From Arenicola marina (taxonomy: Eukaryota > Annelida > Polychaeta > Arenicolidae), in NCBI GenBank assembly GCA_964019135.1, contig OZ025252.1, forward strand, positions 9,316,823 to 9,380,822: a DNA stretch of 64,000 nt. The letters are read 5' to 3'. Every line of letters begins with the position of its first letter. Position 1 is the first letter of the stretch. Shown here in pieces: positions 62,401-64,000 of this stretch. A model generated the notes under the pieces. That model was not told where the DNA came from, ran no database searches, and saw nothing but the letters and a program-made list of their open reading frames with translations. Made by a program: the position numbers and the translations under genes.

Positions 62401-63069
62401 CCCATGTGACGACCCTCCTTACCCTGCACGTAGGGTCCGGACTGTGGGTGTTCGCGCACTTTGAGCGTGTACTTCTCCCCGCGCCGGGCGCCCGGGGGCT
62501 GCAGGAGGTCCCGGACCCGCTCGTTGTAGATCTCCAGGTAACTGCAACACAAGGGCACAGTACAATGAAACGAACCTGTCTTCAGGCCACTTTGGCGCTC
62601 ACAAGGGCTAAAGAGGGCCAAGGAACTTCCTGTGGCGATCAAGGTTGAATGCATGAAACACTACTTGATCACTGCACCAGGGATGTCTCCCTCACAAGGA
62701 AGTCACCACCGGATATCGGTATGTGGTGTAATGTGTAGTCTAGGTGGTATGTCATCCCGGGGAAAGGCTTATTAACTTATCTTACTATTCCGCTTTGGCA
62801 CAGATCTATTTTTCTTAAGTGCGAAGCTTCAAAATACTCCCATAACAAATCAGTAATCACACATCGACACCTTTAACCAGTGTAAAGAAATATAACGGTT
62901 ATTTCACTGATACAAGTAATTTGGAGAGCTGAGGCGACACATTGACCTCTGGTGCCTGGATTCCAAGATGGCGGATGTCTCACCTGACAGCTATTTTGAA
63001 GTCGTAGCTGGTCTCTGCCTCCAGCTCCTCGGACTCCATCTGTAGCTCGTCCCGCCGTCCAAACAGCCC
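11433..63069 (-). CDS. STARD9-like: Kinesin-3 motor gene, STARD9/KIF16-like; 21 internal exons, both ends missing
   Basis: This is a gene-span entry; the exons are listed separately. The product would be an ATP-driven microtubule motor with an FHA domain behind the motor. Exon order from 5' is 62984-63069, 62423-62541, 61990-62059, 55876-55948, 52638-52705, 50102-50205, 49223-49444, 46775-46872, 45931-46005, 41710-41781, 39094-39153, 38117-38315, 37596-37736, 37198-37280, 36530-36571, 34642-34684, 29613-29670, 29114-29243, 20796-20925, 17480-17510, 11433-11486. All introns are GT-AG and all phases join. Visible kinesin hallmarks are [66 protein letters not shown] and [15 protein letters not shown]9 rather than KIF16B is favoured by His at the switch I Asn position, an insertion before FIPYRDS, and the wording around [21 protein letters not shown] and [15 protein letters not shown], compared from memory. 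It could equally be a single ancestral KIF16-type gene. The P-loop exons lie past 64000 and the 3' end was not found. Confidence 0.9.
11487..11954. other. Unique intronic sequence
   Basis: Upstream flank of exon 21. No repeat or gene seen. Confidence 0.6.
11955..16311. repeat. Composite two-module minisatellite
   Basis: A 16-bp module (GCTAGGTATTACTAGA) occurs one to five times in a row and is separated by a 41-bp module (starts GCCAGAGAGCATTGGCGATC, ends GAAGCGTAATGA). The array is 4.36 kb. The number of short modules between long ones varies, mostly 1-3. The 41-bp module also varies at GCATT/GCAAT and at CCC/CCCC. Confidence 0.96.
16312..16519. repeat. Two-copy direct repeat at the array edge
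   Basis: A block of about 61 bp beginning CAGAGCGTTAGAGCTGCAAA and ending CGCTTGTTATGG occurs at about 16319-16379 and again at about 16404-16466. The second copy is preceded by GAGCCAGAGA, a fragment of the neighbouring 41-bp module. Confidence 0.9.
16520..17312. repeat. 18-bp minisatellite
   Basis: About 43 copies of GTGTACACTATACACGTG-like units alternating with GCGTACACTGTAAACGTG, so the effective period is often 36 bp. GTAC and CACGTG palindromes recur in each unit. Confidence 0.95.
17369..17454. repeat. 11-bp minisatellite
   Basis: About eight copies of GGGCGTATAGA. It begins about 25 bp inside the intron downstream of exon 20's donor and does not copy the exon. Confidence 0.95.
17480..17510 (-). 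CDS. Probable kinesin micro-exon 20 (31 bp)
   Basis: Acceptor CACCTTGCCATCAG, donor GTCAAA. With one base from exon 19 it reads G then LGDNDFFAD, ending AG, which exon 21 completes to Ser. The 31-bp length is just what is needed to carry phase 1 to phase 2 between exons 19 and 21. There is no homology evidence of its own. Confidence 0.55.
17511..18974. other. Unique intronic sequence with minor repeats
   Basis: Three loose copies of a CAGCCCATGCRCCCCCATC element lie at 17928-18000. A poly-G run is at 18144-18157. Loose GTTCTAAGGATGTTCTAC-like repeats lie at 18620-18790. No gene seen. Confidence 0.55.
18975..19620. repeat. 17-bp minisatellite rich in CACGTG
   Basis: The right part is a clean run of TGTTAGTGCACGTCACG units, giving repeated CACGTG, GTGCAC and ACGTCAC words. 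The left part (19040-19260) is a diverged version with GTGTCAGTGTYACGTCAC. About 35 copies. A roughly 170-bp stretch appears duplicated within it (GTCAGGTTTT and CACGAG variants near 19335-19390 recur near 19490-19550). Confidence 0.93.
19621..20440. other. Unique intronic sequence
   Basis: No array. Open frames at 20049-20322 on both strands overlap each other and have no recognisable family; they are probably chance. Confidence 0.55.
20441..20795 (-). repeat. Exon-19 donor-seeded G/C-rich array
   Basis: Six to seven units of about 45-60 bp. On the minus strand each contains GTTCAGGGGGTAAGTCTCC, identical to the exon 19/intron junction, preceded by the exon-derived CCGCCTCCA with an extra ACCT-type insertion. 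Length differences come from the poly-C tract between units. Confidence 0.92.
20796..20925 (-). CDS. Kinesin exon 19: Ser-rich segment, donor seeds a G-rich array
   Basis: Acceptor CCCCAATTTCAG, donor GTAAGT. The exon reads [20 protein letters not shown] then [18 protein letters not shown] and ASSSG plus one G. It is a low-complexity Ser/Thr-rich stretch, likely disordered and a candidate phosphorylation region. The exon's 3' end with its GTAAGT donor recurs in the array at 20440-20796. Phase in is 0 and phase out is 1. Confidence 0.75.
21078..27322. repeat. 45-bp minisatellite with a NotI octamer per unit
   Basis: About 139 units with core CAGCGGCCGCCACGAGTA followed by TACACATAGGTGGCAGGGGT. 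The octamer GCGGCCGC is in nearly every unit. The unit length is a multiple of three and lacks stops in several frames, so frames of 660-680 codons open on both strands. They break where 44- or 46-bp units occur, mostly to the right of 23 kb. Two main variants are CACGAGTATAC and CATGAGTACAC. I find no exon in it. Confidence 0.97.
27470..28793. repeat. 26-bp minisatellite
   Basis: About 51 copies of a unit with core GGGTGGATGAGGAGACGGCC then CGCCAT. GATGAGG/GATGGGG and GGCCC/GGCTC variants alternate in runs, giving a longer period. One isolated copy sits at about 28959-28983, separated by 165 bp of unrelated sequence. Confidence 0.96.
28794..29113. other. Unique intronic sequence with one stray array unit
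   Basis: AT-rich spacer that includes the isolated 26-bp array unit near 28959. No gene seen. Confidence 0.6.
29114..29243 (-). CDS. Probable kinesin exon 18: Arg-rich segment
   Basis: Acceptor GTGTCCCCGACAG (or the CAG three bases on), donor GTAAAC. The exon reads [20 protein letters not shown] then [18 protein letters not shown] and VPGEK. It is 130 bp, phase 2 in and phase 0 out, and fits its neighbours. I do not recognise a domain; the composition suggests a basic linker after the FHA region. Confidence 0.65.
29613..29670 (-). CDS. Possible kinesin exon 17: [18 protein letters not shown]
   Basis: The exon reads [18 protein letters not shown], a coding-like segment flanked by stops. Using acceptor ACCGTCAG and donor GTGACG, phase in is 1 and phase out is 2, exactly what exons 16 and 18 need. 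The acceptor has a purine-rich rather than pyrimidine-rich lead, so the left border is weak. The nearby GTGTGA is an alternative donor but breaks the phase chain. Confidence 0.45.
29671..30049. other. Unique intronic sequence
   Basis: Contains a long C-rich tract at 29753-29787 (poly-C, then repeated CCCCCGC). No gene seen. Confidence 0.6.
30050..32712. repeat. Modular 11-bp minisatellite (AGATCTATAAC / AGGCCTGTGTC)
   Basis: The array is built from two 11-bp words, AGATCTATAAC and AGGCCTGTGTC, in 22- or 33-bp combinations. BglII and StuI hexamers recur throughout. A long near-identical block is repeated: the stretch around 31730-32020 matches 32180-32510. The left end (30000-30110) is decayed. 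Confidence 0.95.
32713..34641 (-). repeat. Exon-16 donor-seeded 43-bp array
   Basis: About 45 units. On the minus strand each holds CAGGCCGGCCGGTACGTGG, the exon 16/intron junction with its GTACGT donor. A subset has GTAGGT instead. A 300-bp higher-order unit (six 43-bp units plus one of 42 bp) is repeated in tandem at 33223-33522 and 33523-33822 and continues beyond. Open frames of up to 614 codons are repeat artefacts. Confidence 0.96.
34642..34684 (-). CDS. Probable kinesin exon 16: LWDELSDMV, donor seeds the 43-bp array
   Basis: Acceptor GCGGCCAGCCAG, donor GTACGT. The exon reads [14 protein letters not shown] plus one leftover G. Phase 0 in fits exon 15. The last 14 exonic bases plus the donor are repeated about 45 times in the array that follows. 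The link between exon and array is the same pattern seen at well-supported exons 3 and 7, which adds confidence. Confidence 0.7.
34685..35384. other. Unique intronic sequence
   Basis: Intron between exons 15 and 16, right flank of the 43-bp array. A G/C-rich tract lies at 34948-34972. No other exon seen. Confidence 0.6.
35385..35845. repeat. 20-bp minisatellite
   Basis: About 22 copies of AGCCTGTAGCCCACTGTGAC with CTGT/CAGT/CGGT variants. It lies in the intron between exons 15 and 16 and does not resemble either. Confidence 0.95.
35846..36529. other. Unique intronic sequence with two small repeats
   Basis: CACAGCGTTATCACAGCG-like copies lie at 36110-36185. About five copies of a 22-bp element (GTATGTGTTACCATGTGTTT) lie at 36290-36425. 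Confidence 0.7.
36530..36571 (-). CDS. Probable kinesin exon 15: short, 14 codons
   Basis: After a GT-rich tract and acceptor TTGTCCCAG the exon reads [14 protein letters not shown], with donor GTAACG. It is in phase 0 on both sides, as exon 14 requires. STARD9 has an SPLLWK stretch soon after its FHA region, which is weak support from memory. It was identified by splice signals and phase rather than strong homology. Confidence 0.6.
36572..37197. other. Unique intronic sequence
   Basis: Intron between exons 14 and 15. No repeat or additional exon seen. Confidence 0.6.
37198..37280 (-). CDS. STARD9-like: Kinesin exon 14: FHA end, [17 protein letters not shown]
   Basis: Acceptor GTTGTTTTCAG, donor GTAAGT. 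The exon reads [20 protein letters not shown] then KLRERRR, matching GAVILLGRTNMFRFNHPKEAAKLREKRK of KIF16B. It closes the FHA domain with the basic helix found in this kinesin-3 group. Phase out is 0. Confidence 0.95.
37596..37736 (-). CDS. STARD9-like: Kinesin exon 13: second half of FHA domain
   Basis: Acceptor GTCCTGCCCACAG, donor GTCAGT. The exon encodes [20 protein letters not shown] then [18 protein letters not shown] and GVSLSQG. It aligns with the HC.I.N..G.VTL.P.....VNG core of kinesin-3 FHA domains. The Ser before the conserved His is Pro and VNG is VND, both departures from the canonical pThr-binding set. Confidence 0.95.
37960..38116 (-). repeat. Decayed about 41-bp repeat at exon 12 donor
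   Basis: Four to five diverged units follow the donor on the minus strand. They share GGGTCCCTGGCTCAGATATC and GGTTAACGTGGGTAGGCT. The most distant copy (about 37967-37985) still reads GTCGACATAGGTAGG, close to the exon 12 end GCCGACATAGGTAAC. This suggests an old junction-seeded array. Confidence 0.7.
38117..38315 (-). CDS. STARD9-like: Kinesin exon 12: first half of FHA domain
   Basis: Acceptor ATTGCTCCAG, donor GTAACC. After a polar lead the exon encodes [20 protein letters not shown] then [17 protein letters not shown] and SISREADI. This is the kinesin-3 FHA N-terminal half. The GR pair of canonical FHA domains is GA here (VIGAEGDS), so the usual phosphothreonine-contacting Arg is absent. 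A small decayed repeat follows the donor. Confidence 0.95.
38316..39093. other. Unique intronic sequence
   Basis: Intron between exons 11 and 12, AT-rich. Short open frames only; no repeat seen. Confidence 0.6.
39094..39153 (-). CDS. STARD9-like: Kinesin exon 11: LTxDFxxRWxxTQ coiled coil
   Basis: Acceptor GTCGTCCGCAG, donor GTGAGA, exactly 20 codons: [20 protein letters not shown]. It matches VQELTKEWTNKWNETQNIL of KIF16B. The frame continues upstream without a stop through the intron to 40422 (see findings), so a longer form of this exon is formally possible. Confidence 0.92.
39745..40335. repeat. 30-bp minisatellite in a long open frame
   Basis: About 20 units of 24-30 bp with core GATCCAGAAGGGACCATGGG, many coding on the minus strand for [10 protein letters not shown]. 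Unit lengths stay multiples of three (30, 27, 24), so the frame remains open on both strands. It lies in the intron upstream of exon 11. Confidence 0.92.
40336..41709. other. Unique intronic sequence
   Basis: Intron between exons 10 and 11. Several short frames on both strands, none with a recognisable family. Confidence 0.55.
41710..41781 (-). CDS. STARD9-like: Kinesin exon 10: coiled coil after the neck
   Basis: Acceptor CTCTCCCAG, donor GTAGGT, 24 codons. The exon reads [20 protein letters not shown] then NEVK, equivalent to the MEEKLQQNEARVQ stretch of KIF16B. It carries a heptad-like Leu/Val pattern. Confidence 0.9.
41782..43224. other. Unique intronic sequence with a SINE candidate and TA repeat
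   Basis: Apart from the tRNA-like SINE candidate at 42160-42260 there is a TA-rich microsatellite at 42724-42770. No exon seen. Confidence 0.55.
42160..42260 (-). mobile_element. tRNA-derived SINE candidate
   Basis: On the minus strand GGAGGTCGGGGGTTCGAGCC contains a good RNA polymerase III B box (GGTTCGAGCC). An A-box-like TTTGGTGATGAGTG lies about 50 bases upstream, in the usual order. The T-stem does not pair well, so this is a tRNA-like relic rather than a working tRNA. The borders are uncertain. Confidence 0.4.
43225..45780. repeat. 37-bp minisatellite
   Basis: About 69 units with cores ACCCATGGGTGACAACACAT and GTGTCAATGTATCTCAC. ACCCATGGGT is a perfect 10-bp palindrome in the CCATGG variant units; the CCGTGG variant breaks it. 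The second variant site is TGTGTC/TGTATC. It fills most of the intron between exons 9 and 10 and does not copy either exon. Confidence 0.97.
45931..46005 (-). CDS. STARD9-like: Kinesin exon 9: neck helix
   Basis: Acceptor GTTGTCCCGCAG. The exon reads [20 protein letters not shown] then LETRW, matching DANVKLIRELRAEIARLKTLL of KIF16B. The donor is taken as GTGCGT; the only nearby alternative is weaker. The frame is 0 on both sides. Confidence 0.92.
46222..46662. repeat. 21-bp minisatellite
   Basis: About 21 copies of ATATCCATGTATCATTTACAG with A/C/G changes. Being a multiple of three it keeps frames open on both strands. It lies in the intron between exons 8 and 9. Confidence 0.96.
46775..46872 (-). 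CDS. STARD9-like: Kinesin exon 8: motor end and neck linker
   Basis: Acceptor TCTTCCGCAG, donor GTGAGA. The exon encodes [20 protein letters not shown] then [12 protein letters not shown]. This is the SP...YxETxSTLRYAxRAK block that ends the kinesin motor core, followed by the neck linker. Phase in is 1 and phase out is 0. Confidence 0.97.
47018..49222 (-). repeat. Exon-7 donor-seeded 37-bp array
   Basis: About 59 units. On the minus strand each contains about 31 bases identical to the exon 7 end, closing CATCATGATAGCAG, then donor-like GTGGGT where the true junction has GTAGGT. A longer block recurs: the order of variants at 47330-47720 is repeated near 47700-48160. The array stops about 145 bp before exon 8's acceptor. 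Confidence 0.96.
49223..49444 (-). CDS. STARD9-like: Kinesin exon 7: STARD9-type insertion and IPYRDS...LGGN
   Basis: This is the longest motor exon, 222 bp. After acceptor CTTTCCAG it opens with about 44 residues rich in Asp, Gly, Pro and Ser ([15 protein letters not shown] ... [10 protein letters not shown]), then VF and the conserved block [19 protein letters not shown] and AKTIMIA. KIF16B, from memory, has only a short stretch here, while STARD9 has a Ser/Gly-rich insertion at the same site. It ends GCAG before donor GTAGGT. The last 31 exonic bases plus the donor seed the 37-bp array of the next intron. Confidence 0.95.
49445..50101. other. Unique intronic sequence
   Basis: AT-rich intron between exons 6 and 7. 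No repeat seen. Confidence 0.6.
50102..50205 (-). CDS. STARD9-like: Kinesin exon 6: SERADP...[12 protein letters not shown]
   Basis: After acceptor TTGTTTCACAG the exon encodes [19 protein letters not shown] then [15 protein letters not shown], covering the loop 11 and alpha-4 region of the motor. It ends with one G before donor GTGAGT. The intron to exon 7 (49445-50101) is unique sequence without an array. Confidence 0.96.
50206..51195. other. Unique intronic sequence
   Basis: G-rich tract at 50514-50557. No exon or array seen. Confidence 0.6.
51196..51720. repeat. 10/20-bp minisatellite
   Basis: Irregular run of CAGTGTCC words combined as CAGTGTCCTCCAGTGTCCGT. It stays open in all three plus-strand frames, which explains the overlapping frames there. 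Confidence 0.93.
51777..52520. repeat. 80-bp minisatellite
   Basis: About nine units of 80 bp. The unit starts GACTACCAGTGTACACCGGT and ends near ATATCAGCGTATATCGGT. Internally it is made of CTACCAGTGT-like words related to the adjacent 10/20-bp array, so the two probably share origin. Confidence 0.94.
52638..52705 (-). CDS. STARD9-like: Kinesin exon 5: switch II strand
   Basis: Acceptor TTTCTCTACAG, donor GTAAGT. The exon encodes [20 protein letters not shown] followed by AG, with the Ser of DLAGSE completed by exon 6. DLAGSE is the kinesin switch II motif. The intron between exons 5 and 6 holds the 80-bp and 10/20-bp arrays of 51.2-52.5 kb. Confidence 0.95.
52810..54760. repeat. 31-bp minisatellite (CTACAGCTGG type)
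   Basis: About 62 units with core GAGGGGTGCTACAGCTGG then CTGTCGGGGCT. CAGCTG (E-box type) is in every unit and ACAGC..GCTGT forms a short inverted repeat in the CTGTCGG variant. It lies in the intron between exons 4 and 5. The unit has the same length as, but no sequence similarity to, the exon 3 array. Confidence 0.96.
54761..55875. other. Unique intronic sequence
   Basis: Decayed edges of the array up to 54870, a short TCGGTCGGAG triplication at 55056-55090, and G-rich tracts near 55440 and 55660. No exon seen. Confidence 0.55.
55876..55948 (-). CDS. STARD9-like: Kinesin exon 4: switch I
   Basis: Between acceptor CCCGACCAG and donor GTCAGT the exon encodes [20 protein letters not shown] followed by VFTQ. 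This is the switch I region that senses the ATP gamma-phosphate. The usual Asn of NxxSSRSH is His here, as I remember for STARD9. Phase in is 2 and phase out is 0. The intron downstream holds another 31-bp array (52810-54760) that does not resemble this exon. Confidence 0.95.
56135..61989 (-). repeat. Exon-3 donor-seeded 31-bp array (about 189 copies)
   Basis: On the minus strand each unit contains GGCAATGATAACAGGTAACC, identical to the exon 3/intron junction including the GTAACC donor. The array reaches right up to the real junction at 61990. A higher-order duplication of 1860 bp (60 units) is visible: the GATGCGATT variant at 58974 and 60834, and the TTTTCATTG variant at 59140 and 61000. 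A shorter one of 310 bp (10 units) is marked by CTGTGATCA near 59574 and 59884. Confidence 0.97.
61990..62059 (-). CDS. STARD9-like: Kinesin exon 3: DLTQHIV...DNR, donor seeds the 31-bp array
   Basis: The exon is too short to stand out as an open frame. After acceptor TTTATTTCAG it reads [20 protein letters not shown] then NDNR across the junction, matching DLSKHLVQNY...INR of KIF16B. It ends AACAG before donor GTAACC. The last 14 exonic bases plus the donor are the core of the 31-bp repeat that fills the next 5.9 kb. Confidence 0.9.
62060..62422. other. Short unique intron between exons 2 and 3
   Basis: No repeat or additional exon seen. Confidence 0.7.
62423..62541 (-). CDS. STARD9-like: Kinesin exon 2: [13 protein letters not shown] and loop-8 region
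   Basis: The acceptor is TTGTGTTGCAG. The exon encodes [13 protein letters not shown], a Pro/Gly/Arg-rich loop, then [14 protein letters not shown]. These are hallmark kinesin-3 motor segments near the microtubule-binding face. It ends with one leftover G before donor GTAAGG. The intron to exon 3 (62060-62422) is short and has no array. Confidence 0.95.
62542..62983. other. Short unique intron between exons 1 and 2
   Basis: No repeat or additional exon seen. Confidence 0.7.
62984..63069 (-). CDS. STARD9-like: Kinesin exon 1 of window: motor segment before the YLEIYN strand
   Basis: The exon starts after the acceptor CCGGTTTCAG and begins [13 protein letters not shown], which aligns with GLFSRI... 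of KIF16B. It ends SYDFKIAV with two leftover bases (AG) before donor GTGAGA. Those bases join the first T of the next exon to make the Ser of SYLEIYN. The acceptor and the first 11 exonic bases are the seed of the 54-bp array that fills the intron upstream of it. Confidence 0.88.
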
Positions 63070-64000
63070 CTGAAACCGGCAAGAGAGACAGCCATCAGGA
63101 CATGGAGGGCGACCAAACAGCCCCTGAAACCGGCAAGAGAGACAGCCATCAGGACATGGAGTGCGACCAACAGCCCCTGAAACCGGCAAGAGAGACAGCC
63201 ATCAGGACATGGAGGGCGACCAAACAGCCCCTGAACCCGGCAAGAGAGACAGCCATCAGGACATGGAGGGCGACCAAACAGCCCCTGAAACCGGCAAGAG
63301 AGACAGCCATCAGGACATGGAGGGCGACCAAACAACCCCTAAAACCGGCAAGAGAGACAGCCATCAGGACATGGAGGGCGACCAAACAACCCCTGAAACC
63401 GGCAAGAGAGACAGCCATCAGGACATGGAGGGCGACCAAACAGGCCCTGAAACCGGCAAGAGAGACAGCCATCAGGACATGGAGGGCGACCAAACAGCCC
63501 CTTAAACCGGCAAGAGAGACAGCCATCAGGACATGGAGGGCGACCAAACAACCCCTGAAACCGGCAAGAGAGACAGCCATCAGGACATGGAGGGCGACCA
63601 AACAACCCCTGAAACCGGCAAGAGAGACAGCCATCAGGACATGGAGAACGACGAAACAGCCCCTGAAACCGGCAAGAGAGACAGCCATCAGGACATGGAG
63701 GACGACCAAACAGCCCCTGAACCCCTCAAGAGACACAGCCATCAGGACATGGAGGGCGACCAAACAGCCCCTGAAACCGGCAAGAGAGACAGCCATCAGG
63801 ACATGGAGGACGACCAAACAGCCCCTGGACCCCTCAAGAGAGACAGCCATCAGGACATGGAGGGCGACCAAACAGCCCCTGAAACCGGCAAGAGAGACAG
63901 CCATCAGGACATGGAGGGCGACCAAACAGGCCCTGAAACCGGCAAGAGAGACAGCCATCAGGACATGGAGGGCGACCAAACAGCCCCTGAACCCCTCAAG
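63070..64000 (-). repeat. Exon-1 acceptor-seeded 54-bp array, runs off the window end
   Basis: About 17 units in view. On the minus strand each contains CCGGTTTCAGGGGCTGTTT, i.e. the acceptor plus the first exonic bases of exon 1. Most units are 54 bp (18 codons); one near 63169 is 53 bp. A variant replaces ACCGGCAAG with CCCCTCAAG. Frames of up to 276 codons here follow the repeat. Confidence 0.96.

Noticed and set aside
1-64000. Retrovirus-like, Polinton-like or other large mobile elements
   Set aside because: No polymerase, integrase, capsid or long terminal repeats seen on either strand.

Overview
The window looks like animal (metazoan) genomic DNA. It holds one large spliced gene on the minus strand, intron-rich and buried in minisatellites. 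About 40 kb of the 64 kb (my rough sum of array lengths) is tandem repeats with units of about 10-90 bp. A 200-base N run at 1941-2140 marks a draft assembly. The protein, the many short introns and the arrays that start at exon-intron borders suggest an invertebrate deuterostome. My best guess is a cephalochordate (amphioxus): from memory, unverified, minisatellites spanning exon-intron borders were reported in amphioxus Adh under the name mirage. The species assignment is inference.

The gene is a kinesin-3 motor of the KIF16B/STARD9 (KIF16A) group, closer to STARD9 by what I can recall of both proteins. I place 21 internal exons from 63069 down to 11433, about 1.96 kb of coding sequence in about 51.6 kb. 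All joins are phase-consistent. Exons 1-9 (63069-45931) carry the second half of the motor domain: the [13 protein letters not shown] strand, loop-8 region, switch I, switch II, a STARD9-type insertion, the IPYRDS...LGGN helix and the neck. Exons 10-14 (41781-37198) carry a short coiled coil and the FHA domain. Exons 15-21 (36571-11433) carry a less conserved linker, a Ser-rich segment and a short helical segment. The P-loop exons lie beyond 64000. No 3' end was recognised, and 1-11432 holds no exon I would defend strongly.

The most striking feature is that at least five, probably six, of these exon borders are themselves the repeat seed of the adjacent intronic array. The acceptor of exon 1 and the donors of exons 3, 7, 16 and 19 (plus a decayed case at exon 12) are copied tens to nearly 200 times, each copy keeping the splice dinucleotide and 11-31 exonic bases. 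The donor arrays have units that are not a multiple of three and meet a stop within one to three units. The acceptor array has a 54-bp unit, stays open in the exon frame and could add 18-residue blocks to the motor. Other introns hold arrays with no exon similarity: a 45-bp unit with a NotI octamer in nearly every copy, a two-module composite array, a CACGTG array and others. A tRNA-like SINE candidate lies near 42.2 kb. I saw no CRISPR, rRNA gene, retrovirus or other large mobile element.
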